Below are positions 27,105 through 35,952 of a stretch of DNA of 64,000 nt, one piece after another. The DNA is from Anaerolineae bacterium (lineage in GTDB: Bacteria > Chloroflexota > Anaerolineae > Anaerolineales > Anaerolineaceae), in contig JABLXK010000002.1 of assembly GCA_013178095.1 (NCBI GenBank), positions 1-64,000 on the forward strand, in the 5' to 3' direction. Every line of letters begins with the position of its first letter. Position 1 is the first letter of the stretch. Under the pieces are notes generated by a model that worked only from the letters and a program-made list of their open reading frames with translations, made no database searches and was not told where the DNA came from. The translations under genes were made by a program, and so were the position numbers.

Positions 27105-28070
27105 ATGACTAAATTAATTATTCAAATTCCATGTTTCAATGAAGAAAAAGCGCTTCCTGTAACATTAAAAGAATTACCGAGGAAATTACCGGGTGTTTCA
27201 AAAATTGAATGGTTAATTATCGATGACGGCAGTTCAGATCGGACAATTGAAGTAGCCAGGGATTTGGGAGTGGACCACGTTGTCCATTTGATTCGTCACC
27301 AGGGGCTTGCGAAGGGATTCATGGCCGGATTACAGGCATGCGTGGAATTGGGTGCAGACATCATTGTAAATACCGATGCCGATAATCAATACTATGCGGG
27401 GGATATCCCCAAATTGATACAACCGATCCTGGATGGTAAAGCGGAAATTGTTGTCGGCGCCAGGCCAATCAGCGAAATCAAACATTTTTCGCCATTAAAA
27501 AAGTTGTTCCAAAAATTAGGATCATGGGTAGTGCGCAGGATCAGCCAAACAGACATTGAGGATGCCCCAAGCGGTTTTCGTGCAATCAGCCGCGAAGCGG
27601 CCATGCGCATGCATGTCTTTTCTGAATACACCTATACCATTGAAACCATTATCCAGGCTGGGCAAAAAGGAATGGCGATCGTTTCCGTTCCGGTTCGCAC
27701 CAACGATTTTCTGCGTAAATCACGATTGATCCACAGTATTCCGGCTTATTTATCGCGCTCCTTCAACACGATCATGCGCATTTTCATGACCTATCAACCG
27801 ATGGAGTTCTTTCGAATCCCTGCCACGATTTTCTTCTCTTTAGGTACGATTCTGGGATTGCGGTTCTTATATTTTGTGTTTGTCACTGGCAATAGTTCCG
27901 GCCATATTCAATCCTTGATATTGGCTGCAGTACTATTAATTCTGGGTGGAATTTTCTTTGTTTTCGGACTACTGGCAGACCTGATATCGGTTAACCGAAA
28001 GTTGCTGGAAAACGTTGAATATAGGATTCAACGCCTCGATGAAAAAATCGAGAAAATTAATAAAAAGTAA
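27105..28070 (+). CDS. Family 2 glycosyltransferase, DPM1/GtrB-like, with C-terminal membrane helices
   Basis: This 321-residue protein has a GT-A fold with IIQIPCFNEEKALPVTL at the N-terminus, the DDGSSD motif, the NTDADNQY catalytic DXD and the APSGFRAISREAA acceptor-site motif. Two C-terminal membrane helices lie at about 232-255 and 268-290, and a short charged tail (EKIEKINKK) follows. The layout fits transfer of a sugar from a nucleotide donor to polyprenyl phosphate at the inner membrane face. It precedes a pyruvyltransferase-family gene and a flippase-like gene on the same strand, suggesting a small surface-polysaccharide locus. Confidence 0.9.
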   Translation: MTKLIIQIPCFNEEKALPVTLKELPRKLPGVSKIEWLIIDDGSSDRTIEVARDLGVDHVVHLIRHQGLAKGFMAGLQACVELGADIIVNTDADNQYYAGDIPKLIQPILDGKAEIVVGARPISEIKHFSPLKKLFQKLGSWVVRRISQTDIEDAPSGFRAISREAAMRMHVFSEYTYTIETIIQAGQKGMAIVSVPVRTNDFLRKSRLIHSIPAYLSRSFNTIMRIFMTYQPMEFFRIPATIFFSLGTILGLRFLYFVFVTGNSSGHIQSLILAAVLLILGGIFFVFGLLADLISVNRKLLENVEYRIQRLDEKIEKINKK

Positions 28071-28236
28071 ATAAAAATCCACTCCGCAATAGTCAACTGT
28101 AATATATGAGAGTTGATGAACGAGATATCGACTAGTGAAAAAGAAATATGAATAATCAATCTGGATTGTGGTTGGGATGTAATTTGCGGTAACCAATTTT
28201 TTGTTTCGGAATTATGAAATAGAGAGAGAAAATCCT

Positions 28237-29511
28237 ATGAAAGCACAATATCCAGTTATATCCATCATTGGCGGCACGATTTGGGGAAATCGTGGAGCGG
28301 AATCCATGTTGACGACGACCATAGGAATGATCCGTGAAAGTTTTCCGGATACAAAATTCTATGTCTACAGTTATCTCCCCAAAAAAGATCGTGAGTTGAT
28401 TTCTGATCCAAATATTTTCGTTCTCAGCGGTAAACCGGTCTCAATGGTAACCCGTCATTTCATCGGTGCATTGCTGGCTGCATTAATGAAGAGTCTTTCT
28501 ATAAAAATTCCAAGATCAGATTTCTTCAAAATTGCCAAAGCAATGGATGAATCCGACTTATTATTAGATGTCGGCGGAATTACATTCTCGGATGGCAGAG
28601 AAAAATACCTTCCTTTTAATATTCTGACAATTTGGCCGGCAATGATACTGAATGTCCCGGTGATTAAACTGGCGCAGGCGGTTGGTCCATTTCATCATTT
28701 TCTCAACCGGATTAGCGCCAGGTTGTTTCTAATGCCTTGCCGGCATATCTTCGCGCGCGGTGAGAAGACCGCTGGCTTTCTCAAAGAATTGGGTTACCCC
28801 GAGGGAAAAACAGATACGGTTGCTGATGTAGCGTTCCTGTACGACAAAAGGTTTTCACTCTCACATGAAAACGAAAAGCGTGTTGCCGATTTGATTGATA
28901 GACTTAAGCATACGAAGAAACAAATTGTGGTCTTTACTCCCAGCATCCTGGTTGAGAATCAGTCAACGAAACTTGGCCTTGACTATTCCGGAAAATTTTT
29001 CGACGTGATAAAAGATTTGGGAACAGTGAATTATCATTTTGTTTTCATGCCCAACGCCACCCGGGAAGGTTCTGACAAGACTCACAATAACGACCTGCTA
29101 ACCATAGGAAGAATGCGCGCTGCAGCAGAAAATGGTGCTTTATCTGCAGAAATGTTGGAGGCTGTTGATTGGATAAATTATGATATCAATACATCCTCGA
29201 TTCGTACGATTGTGTCTGCAGCCAATATTCTGGTCACATCACGGTATCATGCCATGATTTCCGGGCTATGCCTGGCAGTGCCAACTGTTGTAATCGGCTG
29301 GGGACATAAATATAAAGAAACAATGGATTACTTCGGTCTGGGCAAGTACTCGCTGGATTTTGGCGATAAACAACTGGATCTGACTCAAATCATAAAAGAC
29401 GCATTGGATCAACAAGGCGCCATCCATAACCAGATTAAACAAAATATTGGAAATGTGATAAAGAAAGCTGAAATTCAATTCAATTTCATTAAACGTGAGC
29501 TTTCTAAATGA
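28237..29511 (+). CDS. Polysaccharide pyruvyl transferase family protein
   Basis: This 424-residue cytoplasmic protein starts at ATG 28237; an upstream TTG at 28201 is less likely. Family blocks are IIGGTIWGNRGAESML at the N-terminus, LLLDVGGITFSDG in the middle, ARGEKTAGFLKELGY, and VTSRYHAMISGLCLAVPTVVIGWGHKY near the C-terminus. Members add ketal-linked pyruvate to exopolysaccharide sugars, or act as related transferases. It overlaps the next gene by four bases (ATGA). No clear promoter is visible in the 166-base gap after the glycosyltransferase. Confidence 0.88.
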   Translation: MKAQYPVISIIGGTIWGNRGAESMLTTTIGMIRESFPDTKFYVYSYLPKKDRELISDPNIFVLSGKPVSMVTRHFIGALLAALMKSLSIKIPRSDFFKIAKAMDESDLLLDVGGITFSDGREKYLPFNILTIWPAMILNVPVIKLAQAVGPFHHFLNRISARLFLMPCRHIFARGEKTAGFLKELGYPEGKTDTVADVAFLYDKRFSLSHENEKRVADLIDRLKHTKKQIVVFTPSILVENQSTKLGLDYSGKFFDVIKDLGTVNYHFVFMPNATREGSDKTHNNDLLTIGRMRAAAENGALSAEMLEAVDWINYDINTSSIRTIVSAANILVTSRYHAMISGLCLAVPTVVIGWGHKYKETMDYFGLGKYSLDFGDKQLDLTQIIKDALDQQGAIHNQIKQNIGNVIKKAEIQFNFIKRELSK

Positions 29512-30428
29512 AAAGAAAAATCCTTGACGTTGTAAAATGGGCATGGGTTGTAATTGTCGTAGTTGTTGCCGGTATTTATTTTTATAGGAATTACCAAAAG
29601 ATTTCTGATTATTTGGCAACCATTTCAATATCTCGTCTTGTTGCCAGTTTCTGTTTTTTAATGATTGGAAAACTCGCGCTTTCCGAAATGACACGCTACT
29701 CTCTAAAAAAGATAGACGTTCAAGTAGATTATCGCGATGCGTTAACGATTACATCGGTAACGCAATTAGGAAAATATTTACCGGGTGGAATTTGGCATAT
29801 TGCCGGGAAACTCGGGATTTATAAAGCACGCCAGGTTTCATTAAAAAAAGCAACACAAGCTATCATATTCGAAAATGTTTGGCTGCTCTCATCTGCGTTT
29901 GTAATCGGAGTGGTGCTTTTAATGATGTCAAGCCGGGATGTGTTATGTACGCTGGATCAACATTTTTGTGATGTCAATGTTCAATTATTGATAACGGTTG
30001 TTTTGCCTGTTCTCTGGGTAGCAGCGCTGCATTTTTTTGAAAAAATGTTTTTCAAAGGCAGCGACGTCATTATCAAAGATTTCGTAATTAAATTCTTTGT
30101 GATGATTGCGATCTGGCTGTCATTTGGAGTCAGTTTCTGGTTGATTTTCCCTAAAATTGGTACAAGTTTTTTGGTTCCCATCACGGGTGCTTTCAGCCTG
30201 AGTTGGGCAATCGGATATGTTGCGATTTTCGCTCCTGGTGGTATTGGGGTGCGAGAATACCTGATCACGATCATGCTTGCGTCTTTCTTCTCGAGCCAGG
30301 AGGTTGCGATTTATGCCATAATGCACCGCTTGATCTGGGTGCTTGAGGAGATTTTCCTTGGCGCTGGAACAGCATTGATCTTTGGCGTTCCTTTGACGGC
30401 CAACGAAAATAATAATGAAAAAAAATAG
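29508..30428 (+). CDS. Flippase-like / LPG synthase transmembrane domain protein (UPF0104)
   Basis: This 306-residue protein has about eight membrane helices. Family motifs are TQLGKYLPGGIWHIAGK (about 83-99) and the conserved FAPGGIGVREYLI near residue 240. It lacks the soluble catalytic domain of lysyl-phosphatidylglycerol synthases and so belongs with the AglD/UPF0104 flippase-like proteins. These are usually linked to export or assembly of surface glycans. The ATGA overlap with the pyruvyltransferase gene supports a joint role. It is followed directly by a strong terminator. Confidence 0.87.
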   Translation: MKRKILDVVKWAWVVIVVVVAGIYFYRNYQKISDYLATISISRLVASFCFLMIGKLALSEMTRYSLKKIDVQVDYRDALTITSVTQLGKYLPGGIWHIAGKLGIYKARQVSLKKATQAIIFENVWLLSSAFVIGVVLLMMSSRDVLCTLDQHFCDVNVQLLITVVLPVLWVAALHFFEKMFFKGSDVIIKDFVIKFFVMIAIWLSFGVSFWLIFPKIGTSFLVPITGAFSLSWAIGYVAIFAPGGIGVREYLITIMLASFFSSQEVAIYAIMHRLIWVLEEIFLGAGTALIFGVPLTANENNNEKK

Positions 30429-30439
30429 AAAGTTCCACG

Positions 30440-30474
30440 AAAAATCCACTTCTTTTTTTCAGAAGTGGATTTTT
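30440..30474 (+). terminator. Rho-independent terminator after the glycan operon
   Basis: A 14-bp stem (30440-30453 with 30461-30474) with a T-rich 7-nt loop. It starts 12 bases after the flippase stop. Confidence 0.85.
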
Positions 30475-30506
30475 GATGATATTGATTATTAAAATACCCT
30501 CTCTGG

Positions 30507-30512
30507 TATAAT
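30507..30512 (+). promoter_or_regulatory. -10 box TATAAT very close to the helicase start
   Basis: A perfect TATAAT ends 7 bases before the ATG at 30520, with a TTGATT at 30482-30487 (19-bp spacing). There is no Shine-Dalgarno in the gap, so the transcript would be leaderless or nearly so. Confidence 0.5.
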
Positions 30513-30519
30513 CCGTTGA

Positions 30520-33321
30520 ATGTTCCCCATCGTTGCCCTGGATATTGAAACAACCGGTCTGGACCCCTTACGAGATGCCATTATCGAAATCGGTGCAGTT
30601 AAATTTGACGGCGGTCAAATTGTCGATCACTGGCATTCGCTGATTAATCCCCAACGCATGATTCCCGCCCCGATTACCCAACTCACGGGTATCACCAATG
30701 AGATGGTGCGGGACGCACCGCCGATCAAAGCGGTTATTCAACAATTTGCCGATTTTGTTGGTGAGTTTCCAGTTGTGGGGCATAACGTAAATTTTGATTT
30801 AGGATTTTTAAAGGTCCAACATTCATTTGACCACAATATAGTCAATGATACCTTCGAGATCGCTGCCGTGCTTCTACCGAGTGCGCCAAGATATAGCCTC
30901 AGTGCATTGGTCGATACCCTGCAGGTTTCCAATCAGCAGCCTCATCGCGCCCAAGAGGATGCCGAGGCTACTTTAGCAGTGTGCATCCGCTTGTTTGAAA
31001 AAGCCTGCGAGCTGCCTTTACACCTGCTGGCAGAGATTGTACAGGACGCTCAAGGCGTTGATTGGGATGCGGGTTGGTTTTTTTCCCAGGTCCTGAAAAA
31101 ACGCTCGCAGGAAACACCCCAGGCTCGACAAGCGAAACAGCAGGATTATGGGGTCCTGTTTGGTGAACCCTCTGAACTTCTCGCTCAACCATTGAAACCC
31201 AACCCCACCATGCAACCGCTGGATGTTGAAGAAACATCTGCTATCCTGAGCCCTGGTGGTCCTTTTTCAAAATATATCAAAAATTTTGAAAGCCGCAATG
31301 AACAGCTTGAAATGCTGCAAGCCATCACAAAAGCTCTCTCCAATAGCCAACACTTGATGGTTGAGGCGGGAACAGGGATTGGCAAGTCGTATGCATATCT
31401 GGTTCCGGCTGCTTTATGGTCCATGCGCAATAACGCTCGGGTTGTGATTTCAACCAACACTCTGAACTTGCAGGACCAATTGATCAATAAAGATATTCCG
31501 GATTTAAAGAACGCACTGGGTATCGATTTAAAAGCGGGAGTTCTGAAAGGGCGAGTGAATTATCTTTGCCCCCGAAGGTTAGAGGCATTACGTCATCGTA
31601 GACCGCGAGATGCCAGCGAGATGCGTTTATTGGCGAAGATTCTGGTGTGGCTTGAGAGTGGCGGCGATGGGCTGCTTAATGAGCTGAACCTGACCGGACC
31701 GATGGAGAATGAAACCTGGAAACGGCTCTCCGCCCAGGATGAGGCTTGCAGTGCTGAAATATGTCTTAATCGCATGGGCGGGATTTGCCCATATTTCCGT
31801 GCTCGCCAGGCTGCTTTAGCTGCTCATATCATCATTGTCAACCATGCGCTTTTGTTATCGGATGTAGTGGCGAATAACCGTGTTTTACCTGAGTATAAAT
31901 ACCTAATCGTGGATGAAGCTCATCATTTGGAGGACGCTTCCACCAATGCCTTGAGTTATCGAGTAACACAGGCTGATATTGAGCGGATGTTTGATGAATT
32001 GGGGGGTACAAACAACGGGAATCTCGGTCAGTTATTGGCTGCACTTTCAAACCAAATAAAGCCGGCTGAATACTCCGCAATTGCAAAGGTTATAGAAAAA
32101 GCAACCGACCTGGTATTCCGTGCTCAGGCACGCTTTCGTGATTTCTTTAAAAGCATCGAAGAATTTTTATCTCAGGAACGGAATGGTAATGAAGTGGGGG
32201 ACTATGGGCAGCAGGTGAGAGTTATGTCTTCCACGCAGCATCAACCAATCTGGGATGATGTCATGATCGCCTGGGATGAAGTAGCCGAACCATTAGATGC
32301 ATTGCAAAGAACATTGACAGGTTTGATCAACGGTCTGACCGACCAGGAAACTGGAAATGCGATAGAACAGGTTGAAAGTGTATTGGGTGAATTGTCATCA
32401 ATCGCTCACAACATTCAGGAAATGCATAACAATATTCATGCCATGGTTTCCGAGTTGGACAGCAATACCATTTATTGGATTGAACTGGATAGTAAATATA
32501 ACCGCTTATCGCTGAATTTTGCCCCTCTTGAAATTGGCCCATTAATGGAGAAATATCTCTGGCATACCAAGGAGAGCGTGGTGATTACCTCCGCCACTTT
32601 GACTGCAAATAATAATTTCGATTACATTCGGGCGCGTTTAAATGCTGACGAAGCGGACGAACTGATCCTTGGTTCGCCGTTTGATTATGAAAATTCGGCA
32701 ATGTTATTTTTACCAACCGACATGCCGGAGCCAACAGACTATTTGAACCACCAACGTTCAATTGAAAGAGCAATCCTGAGAACCGCGCGCGCAACCGGTG
32801 GGCGTATGCTGGTGCTTTTTACTTCGTATAGGCAATTAAAAGCCACTTCACATGTTGTTTCCCCTCTTTTAGCAAAGGATGGTATCCAGGTTTACGAACA
32901 AGGGGAAGGTGCATCAACCAGTGCTCTCCTGGATTCGTTTCGCAGCACAGATCATGCAGTTCTGCTCGGCACCAAATCTTTTTGGGAAGGTGTGGATGTT
33001 CCCGGTGAAGCGCTCTCAGTCTTGTTGATTGTTAAATTACCTTTTGATGTCCCCAACGACCCCGTTATCTCTGCCCGCGCAGAGACATTTGAAAATCCCT
33101 TCAGCGAATACACCTTGCCTGAGGCAATATTGCGTTTCAGGCAGGGATTCGGCCGGCTGATTCGCACGCAATCCGACAGGGGAGTGGTTGCGATCCTTGA
33201 TCGTCGCGTCCGTTCCAAACAATACGGACAATTATTTCTCCAATCGCTCCCAAGTTGCCATGTTGTTGAGAGTTCAATCGAGAATTTGCCGGACGATGCA
33301 ATACGTTGGTTGAACATATAG
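30520..33321 (+). CDS. dinG: DnaQ-type exonuclease fused to DinG-type helicase
   Basis: This 933-residue protein has an N-terminal DEDD 3'-5' exonuclease with DIETTGLDP (Exo I), HNVNFDLGFL (Exo II) and HRAQEDAEAT (Exo III), about residues 7-165. An SF2 XPD/DinG helicase follows, with Walker A AGTGIGKS near 283 and DEAH near 465; the late motif GFGRLIRTQSDRG is near 885. Cysteines at 350, 410, 415 and 423 are placed like the iron-sulphur cluster ligands of DinG, which firmicute DinG fusions lack. It likely resolves R-loops or G-quadruplexes during repair and replication. It is followed closely by the metallo-hydrolase gene. Confidence 0.9.
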   Translation: MFPIVALDIETTGLDPLRDAIIEIGAVKFDGGQIVDHWHSLINPQRMIPAPITQLTGITNEMVRDAPPIKAVIQQFADFVGEFPVVGHNVNFDLGFLKVQHSFDHNIVNDTFEIAAVLLPSAPRYSLSALVDTLQVSNQQPHRAQEDAEATLAVCIRLFEKACELPLHLLAEIVQDAQGVDWDAGWFFSQVLKKRSQETPQARQAKQQDYGVLFGEPSELLAQPLKPNPTMQPLDVEETSAILSPGGPFSKYIKNFESRNEQLEMLQAITKALSNSQHLMVEAGTGIGKSYAYLVPAALWSMRNNARVVISTNTLNLQDQLINKDIPDLKNALGIDLKAGVLKGRVNYLCPRRLEALRHRRPRDASEMRLLAKILVWLESGGDGLLNELNLTGPMENETWKRLSAQDEACSAEICLNRMGGICPYFRARQAALAAHIIIVNHALLLSDVVANNRVLPEYKYLIVDEAHHLEDASTNALSYRVTQADIERMFDELGGTNNGNLGQLLAALSNQIKPAEYSAIAKVIEKATDLVFRAQARFRDFFKSIEEFLSQERNGNEVGDYGQQVRVMSSTQHQPIWDDVMIAWDEVAEPLDALQRTLTGLINGLTDQETGNAIEQVESVLGELSSIAHNIQEMHNNIHAMVSELDSNTIYWIELDSKYNRLSLNFAPLEIGPLMEKYLWHTKESVVITSATLTANNNFDYIRARLNADEADELILGSPFDYENSAMLFLPTDMPEPTDYLNHQRSIERAILRTARATGGRMLVLFTSYRQLKATSHVVSPLLAKDGIQVYEQGEGASTSALLDSFRSTDHAVLLGTKSFWEGVDVPGEALSVLLIVKLPFDVPNDPVISARAETFENPFSEYTLPEAILRFRQGFGRLIRTQSDRGVVAILDRRVRSKQYGQLFLQSLPSCHVVESSIENLPDDAIRWLNI

Positions 33322-33333
33322 GGATTCAAGGCA

Positions 33334-34176
33334 ATGTTAAATCTTACTGTACTGGTTGATAACAATACATTTATTGATCAGTATTTGGTTGGCGAACCCG
33401 CGGTTTCATATTTTGTCGAAAGCGACGGCCGGAAGATCCTGTTTGACGCAGGATACTCGGAAGTGTTCATAACCAACGCTAATCGACTAGGCATTGATCT
33501 TTCGAATCTCGACACTATTGTGCTCTCCCATGGGCATCTGGACCATACTTGGGGATTGCAGTATTTGGTAAGAATGCTTGCCGAAAGATGGTCAATGAAT
33601 CCTTCATTCGTTAAACCTGAATTGATAGCTCATCCGCAGGTTTTTGCGAACCGGCATTCTAAGAACGATCCACAAATTGGTTCCCTGCTAAAAGAAGAAA
33701 ATCTTGCTGGTTTTTTTGATATCCAATTAAGTTCTGGACCGGTTTTCCTGACCCAGCGCTTGATCTTTCTGGGAGAGATTCAGCGCAAAAACAACTTTGA
33801 AGCGCAGAAAAATATCGGCACTGTTCGTTTAAAAAATGGGGAAGAAATTCCCGATATGGTCATGGATGATAGCGCTTTGGTTTACCTCTCCGAAGGAGGA
33901 TTGGTTATCATTACCGGTTGTTCGCATGCAGGAATTTGTAATATCGTTGAACACGCAAAAAAAATTACAGGTGAAACCCGGATTCTGGATATTATTGGAG
34001 GCTTGCATCTACAAAGACCAACGATCGAGCAGATGCAGGGAACTTTGGATTATTTTAGGCAAAACAACGTTGTTCAATTACACGCCTGTCATTGCACCGA
34101 CTTGCAGTCGAAGATTCAAATGGCCTCAGTTGCGAATATTATTGAAGTTGGATGCGGTTTGAAATTAAGATATTAG
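33334..34176 (+). CDS. Metallo-beta-lactamase fold hydrolase (COG1237-like)
   Basis: This 280-residue protein has the metal motif SHGHLDHTWG near residue 66, an ITGCSHAG His later (about 192) and a final GGLHL plus HACHC near the C-terminus. The pattern fits COG1237, related to the dihydropterin-ribofuranosyl-aminobenzene phosphate synthase (MptA-type) annotation, though that reaction is not established for bacterial members. It starts 12 bases after the helicase stop with AAGGC as ribosome-binding site, so it is co-transcribed. It converges with the long catabolic operon. Confidence 0.85.
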   Translation: MLNLTVLVDNNTFIDQYLVGEPAVSYFVESDGRKILFDAGYSEVFITNANRLGIDLSNLDTIVLSHGHLDHTWGLQYLVRMLAERWSMNPSFVKPELIAHPQVFANRHSKNDPQIGSLLKEENLAGFFDIQLSSGPVFLTQRLIFLGEIQRKNNFEAQKNIGTVRLKNGEEIPDMVMDDSALVYLSEGGLVIITGCSHAGICNIVEHAKKITGETRILDIIGGLHLQRPTIEQMQGTLDYFRQNNVVQLHACHCTDLQSKIQMASVANIIEVGCGLKLRY

Positions 34177-34197
34177 GGATGCATGACCTGGAAAAGA

Positions 34198-35943
34198 TTA
34201 TTTATCCGAATCGGTGCTAAATTCATTGATTTGATGAATATCTTGTAATTTATCGGATTCAACATCAAATGTATAGCCATTTGGCAGGAGTGGTTCATTG
34301 CGAAAAAATGAGGGGACATTATTCTCTGCTGTTAATCCTGCCAATCGATTAAAAGAAATTTCCATATCAATCACCTGTTTGGAAATGGTAAATATATCCT
34401 CATAGGTCCATAATTCGTCGTAGAGTGAATTCAGCAGATCTATAACAAGAGAAAAATCATCGAAAATCGGAGGTTTCGCAAACCAACACATACCTAGAAA
34501 ATCGAACATGGTCGCAAATAGTTGAATATAACGCGATAATTCAATTTGATGTTCTTTATCGAAGCATTGAGGCGCAAAACCATTCGGAAATTTTGTCCCT
34601 GGGAGTACGTTTCCTGCTGTGTGATCGGCTCCCATTGGGGAGGTTGCATACGTAACACCTGTCCCTTTGATTGTACGTGGATCATAGGCGGCCATAGACT
34701 GGCCTTTGACTGTCGGTACACGTGATACCTTTAAAGTTTTTCCTGTTTCGTCTGCACCCCCTGCAATCATTTTCCCGATTCGGCTGCCTTTTCTGACCTC
34801 TTCTAATATTTCTAATGCCTTTTCACAATCCCCAAATTGTAATAAGCCCCCCTCCATTGCTACCCCAATTGCCGCTCCGATTTCGATAGTATCAACGCCT
34901 ACCATATCGCACAGGCGATTCAATTTACAGATCGTTTCAAGATCATTGATTCCGCAGTTTGATCCCAATAAGACAATGGTTTCATATTCAAGCGCGCGAT
35001 TTAATTCCTCACCATTTTTGGATGGGATAATATTCGAGCATCGGATTACACAACCGGGCATGCAAGCATGAGTTGGTTTACCGCCGCGCTGAATTATCAG
35101 GTTATACAACGCTTCACTATTGATCCGATCTGCATCCTCGAAGGTTCCATAACTATAGTTTCTTGTAGGTAAACCACCCAAAGCTTGCATGGAATCAACG
35201 ATAATTGCTGTTCCATACTTCGGTAATGCTTTTCCAGTAGTGGGGTGATTGAGTAAAGCAGCAGCAAAACGTTTGTTCGCAGCTCGTAAATCTTCCTGTT
35301 TTGTTGGCTGAATTTTGTTAGTTTGTGAGGGAATGACCACAATGGCTTTTAACCTTTTGGATCCCATTACAGCACCCAGCCCACCTCGCGCAGCATGTCT
35401 GGCAGGAATACCTTCCGTGTCAGTTATACCGATGCAAGCAGTCTTGTATAATTTTTCCCCTGCAGGGCCAATTGCCATTACTGCCGATTTTTTCCCATGA
35501 CGTAATAATAATGTCTCAACTGTTTTAAAAATATCCAACCCGATAAGCTGATCTGCTGAATGAAACGAAACCTCATTATCGCTGATAACAAGATAAATCC
35601 ACTCGGGAGAAATACCCTCAATTACAATGCCTCTAATACCCAAAGAGATCAATGCATATCCGGCAGTACCACCTGAATTGGCTTCTTTGATTCCGCCAGT
35701 AAGGGGGCTTTTCCCACCAATTGATATTCGATAGGTGGAGGATGCACCACTACCTGCAAGCAAACCTGTGGCGATAACCAATAGACTCTTGGAATCAAAA
35801 GGCTCGCATGCATAAACGCCTCTTTCATAAAGTGTTCTGGATGTATATGCTCTTCCTCCCCATTTGATCCAGTCCTCCGATATCGGAGAATGATGATAGG
35901 TTGAGTCATTGAGATTTATTTTTAATTTAAAGAGATCTATCAT
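34198..35943 (-). CDS. Aldehyde:ferredoxin oxidoreductase family protein
   Basis: This 581-residue protein belongs to the tungsten-pterin AOR family. The N-terminal domain carries WIKWGGRAYTSRTL and GGIKEANSGGTAGY for cofactor binding. Cys at 294, 298 and 302 (CMPGCVIRC), with Cys486 (GMCWF) far downstream, are the four ligands expected for the iron-sulphur cluster; the C-X3-C-X3-C spacing differs from the usual C-X2-C-X3-C. YDPRTIKGTGVTYATSPMGADHTAG is the conserved active-site block. It is the last gene of an operon with a class II aldolase, so a likely role is ferredoxin-linked oxidation of the aldehyde released by the aldolase. It is cytoplasmic. Confidence 0.88.
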   Translation of the reverse strand: MIDLFKLKINLNDSTYHHSPISEDWIKWGGRAYTSRTLYERGVYACEPFDSKSLLVIATGLLAGSGASSTYRISIGGKSPLTGGIKEANSGGTAGYALISLGIRGIVIEGISPEWIYLVISDNEVSFHSADQLIGLDIFKTVETLLLRHGKKSAVMAIGPAGEKLYKTACIGITDTEGIPARHAARGGLGAVMGSKRLKAIVVIPSQTNKIQPTKQEDLRAANKRFAAALLNHPTTGKALPKYGTAIIVDSMQALGGLPTRNYSYGTFEDADRINSEALYNLIIQRGGKPTHACMPGCVIRCSNIIPSKNGEELNRALEYETIVLLGSNCGINDLETICKLNRLCDMVGVDTIEIGAAIGVAMEGGLLQFGDCEKALEILEEVRKGSRIGKMIAGGADETGKTLKVSRVPTVKGQSMAAYDPRTIKGTGVTYATSPMGADHTAGNVLPGTKFPNGFAPQCFDKEHQIELSRYIQLFATMFDFLGMCWFAKPPIFDDFSLVIDLLNSLYDELWTYEDIFTISKQVIDMEISFNRLAGLTAENNVPSFFRNEPLLPNGYTFDVESDKLQDIHQINEFSTDSDK

Positions 35944-35952
35944 TACTTGCTC

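Noticed and set aside
34198-35943. Selenocysteine or in-frame TGA in the oxidoreductase
   Set aside because: The gene is fully open; the cluster ligands are ordinary cysteines.
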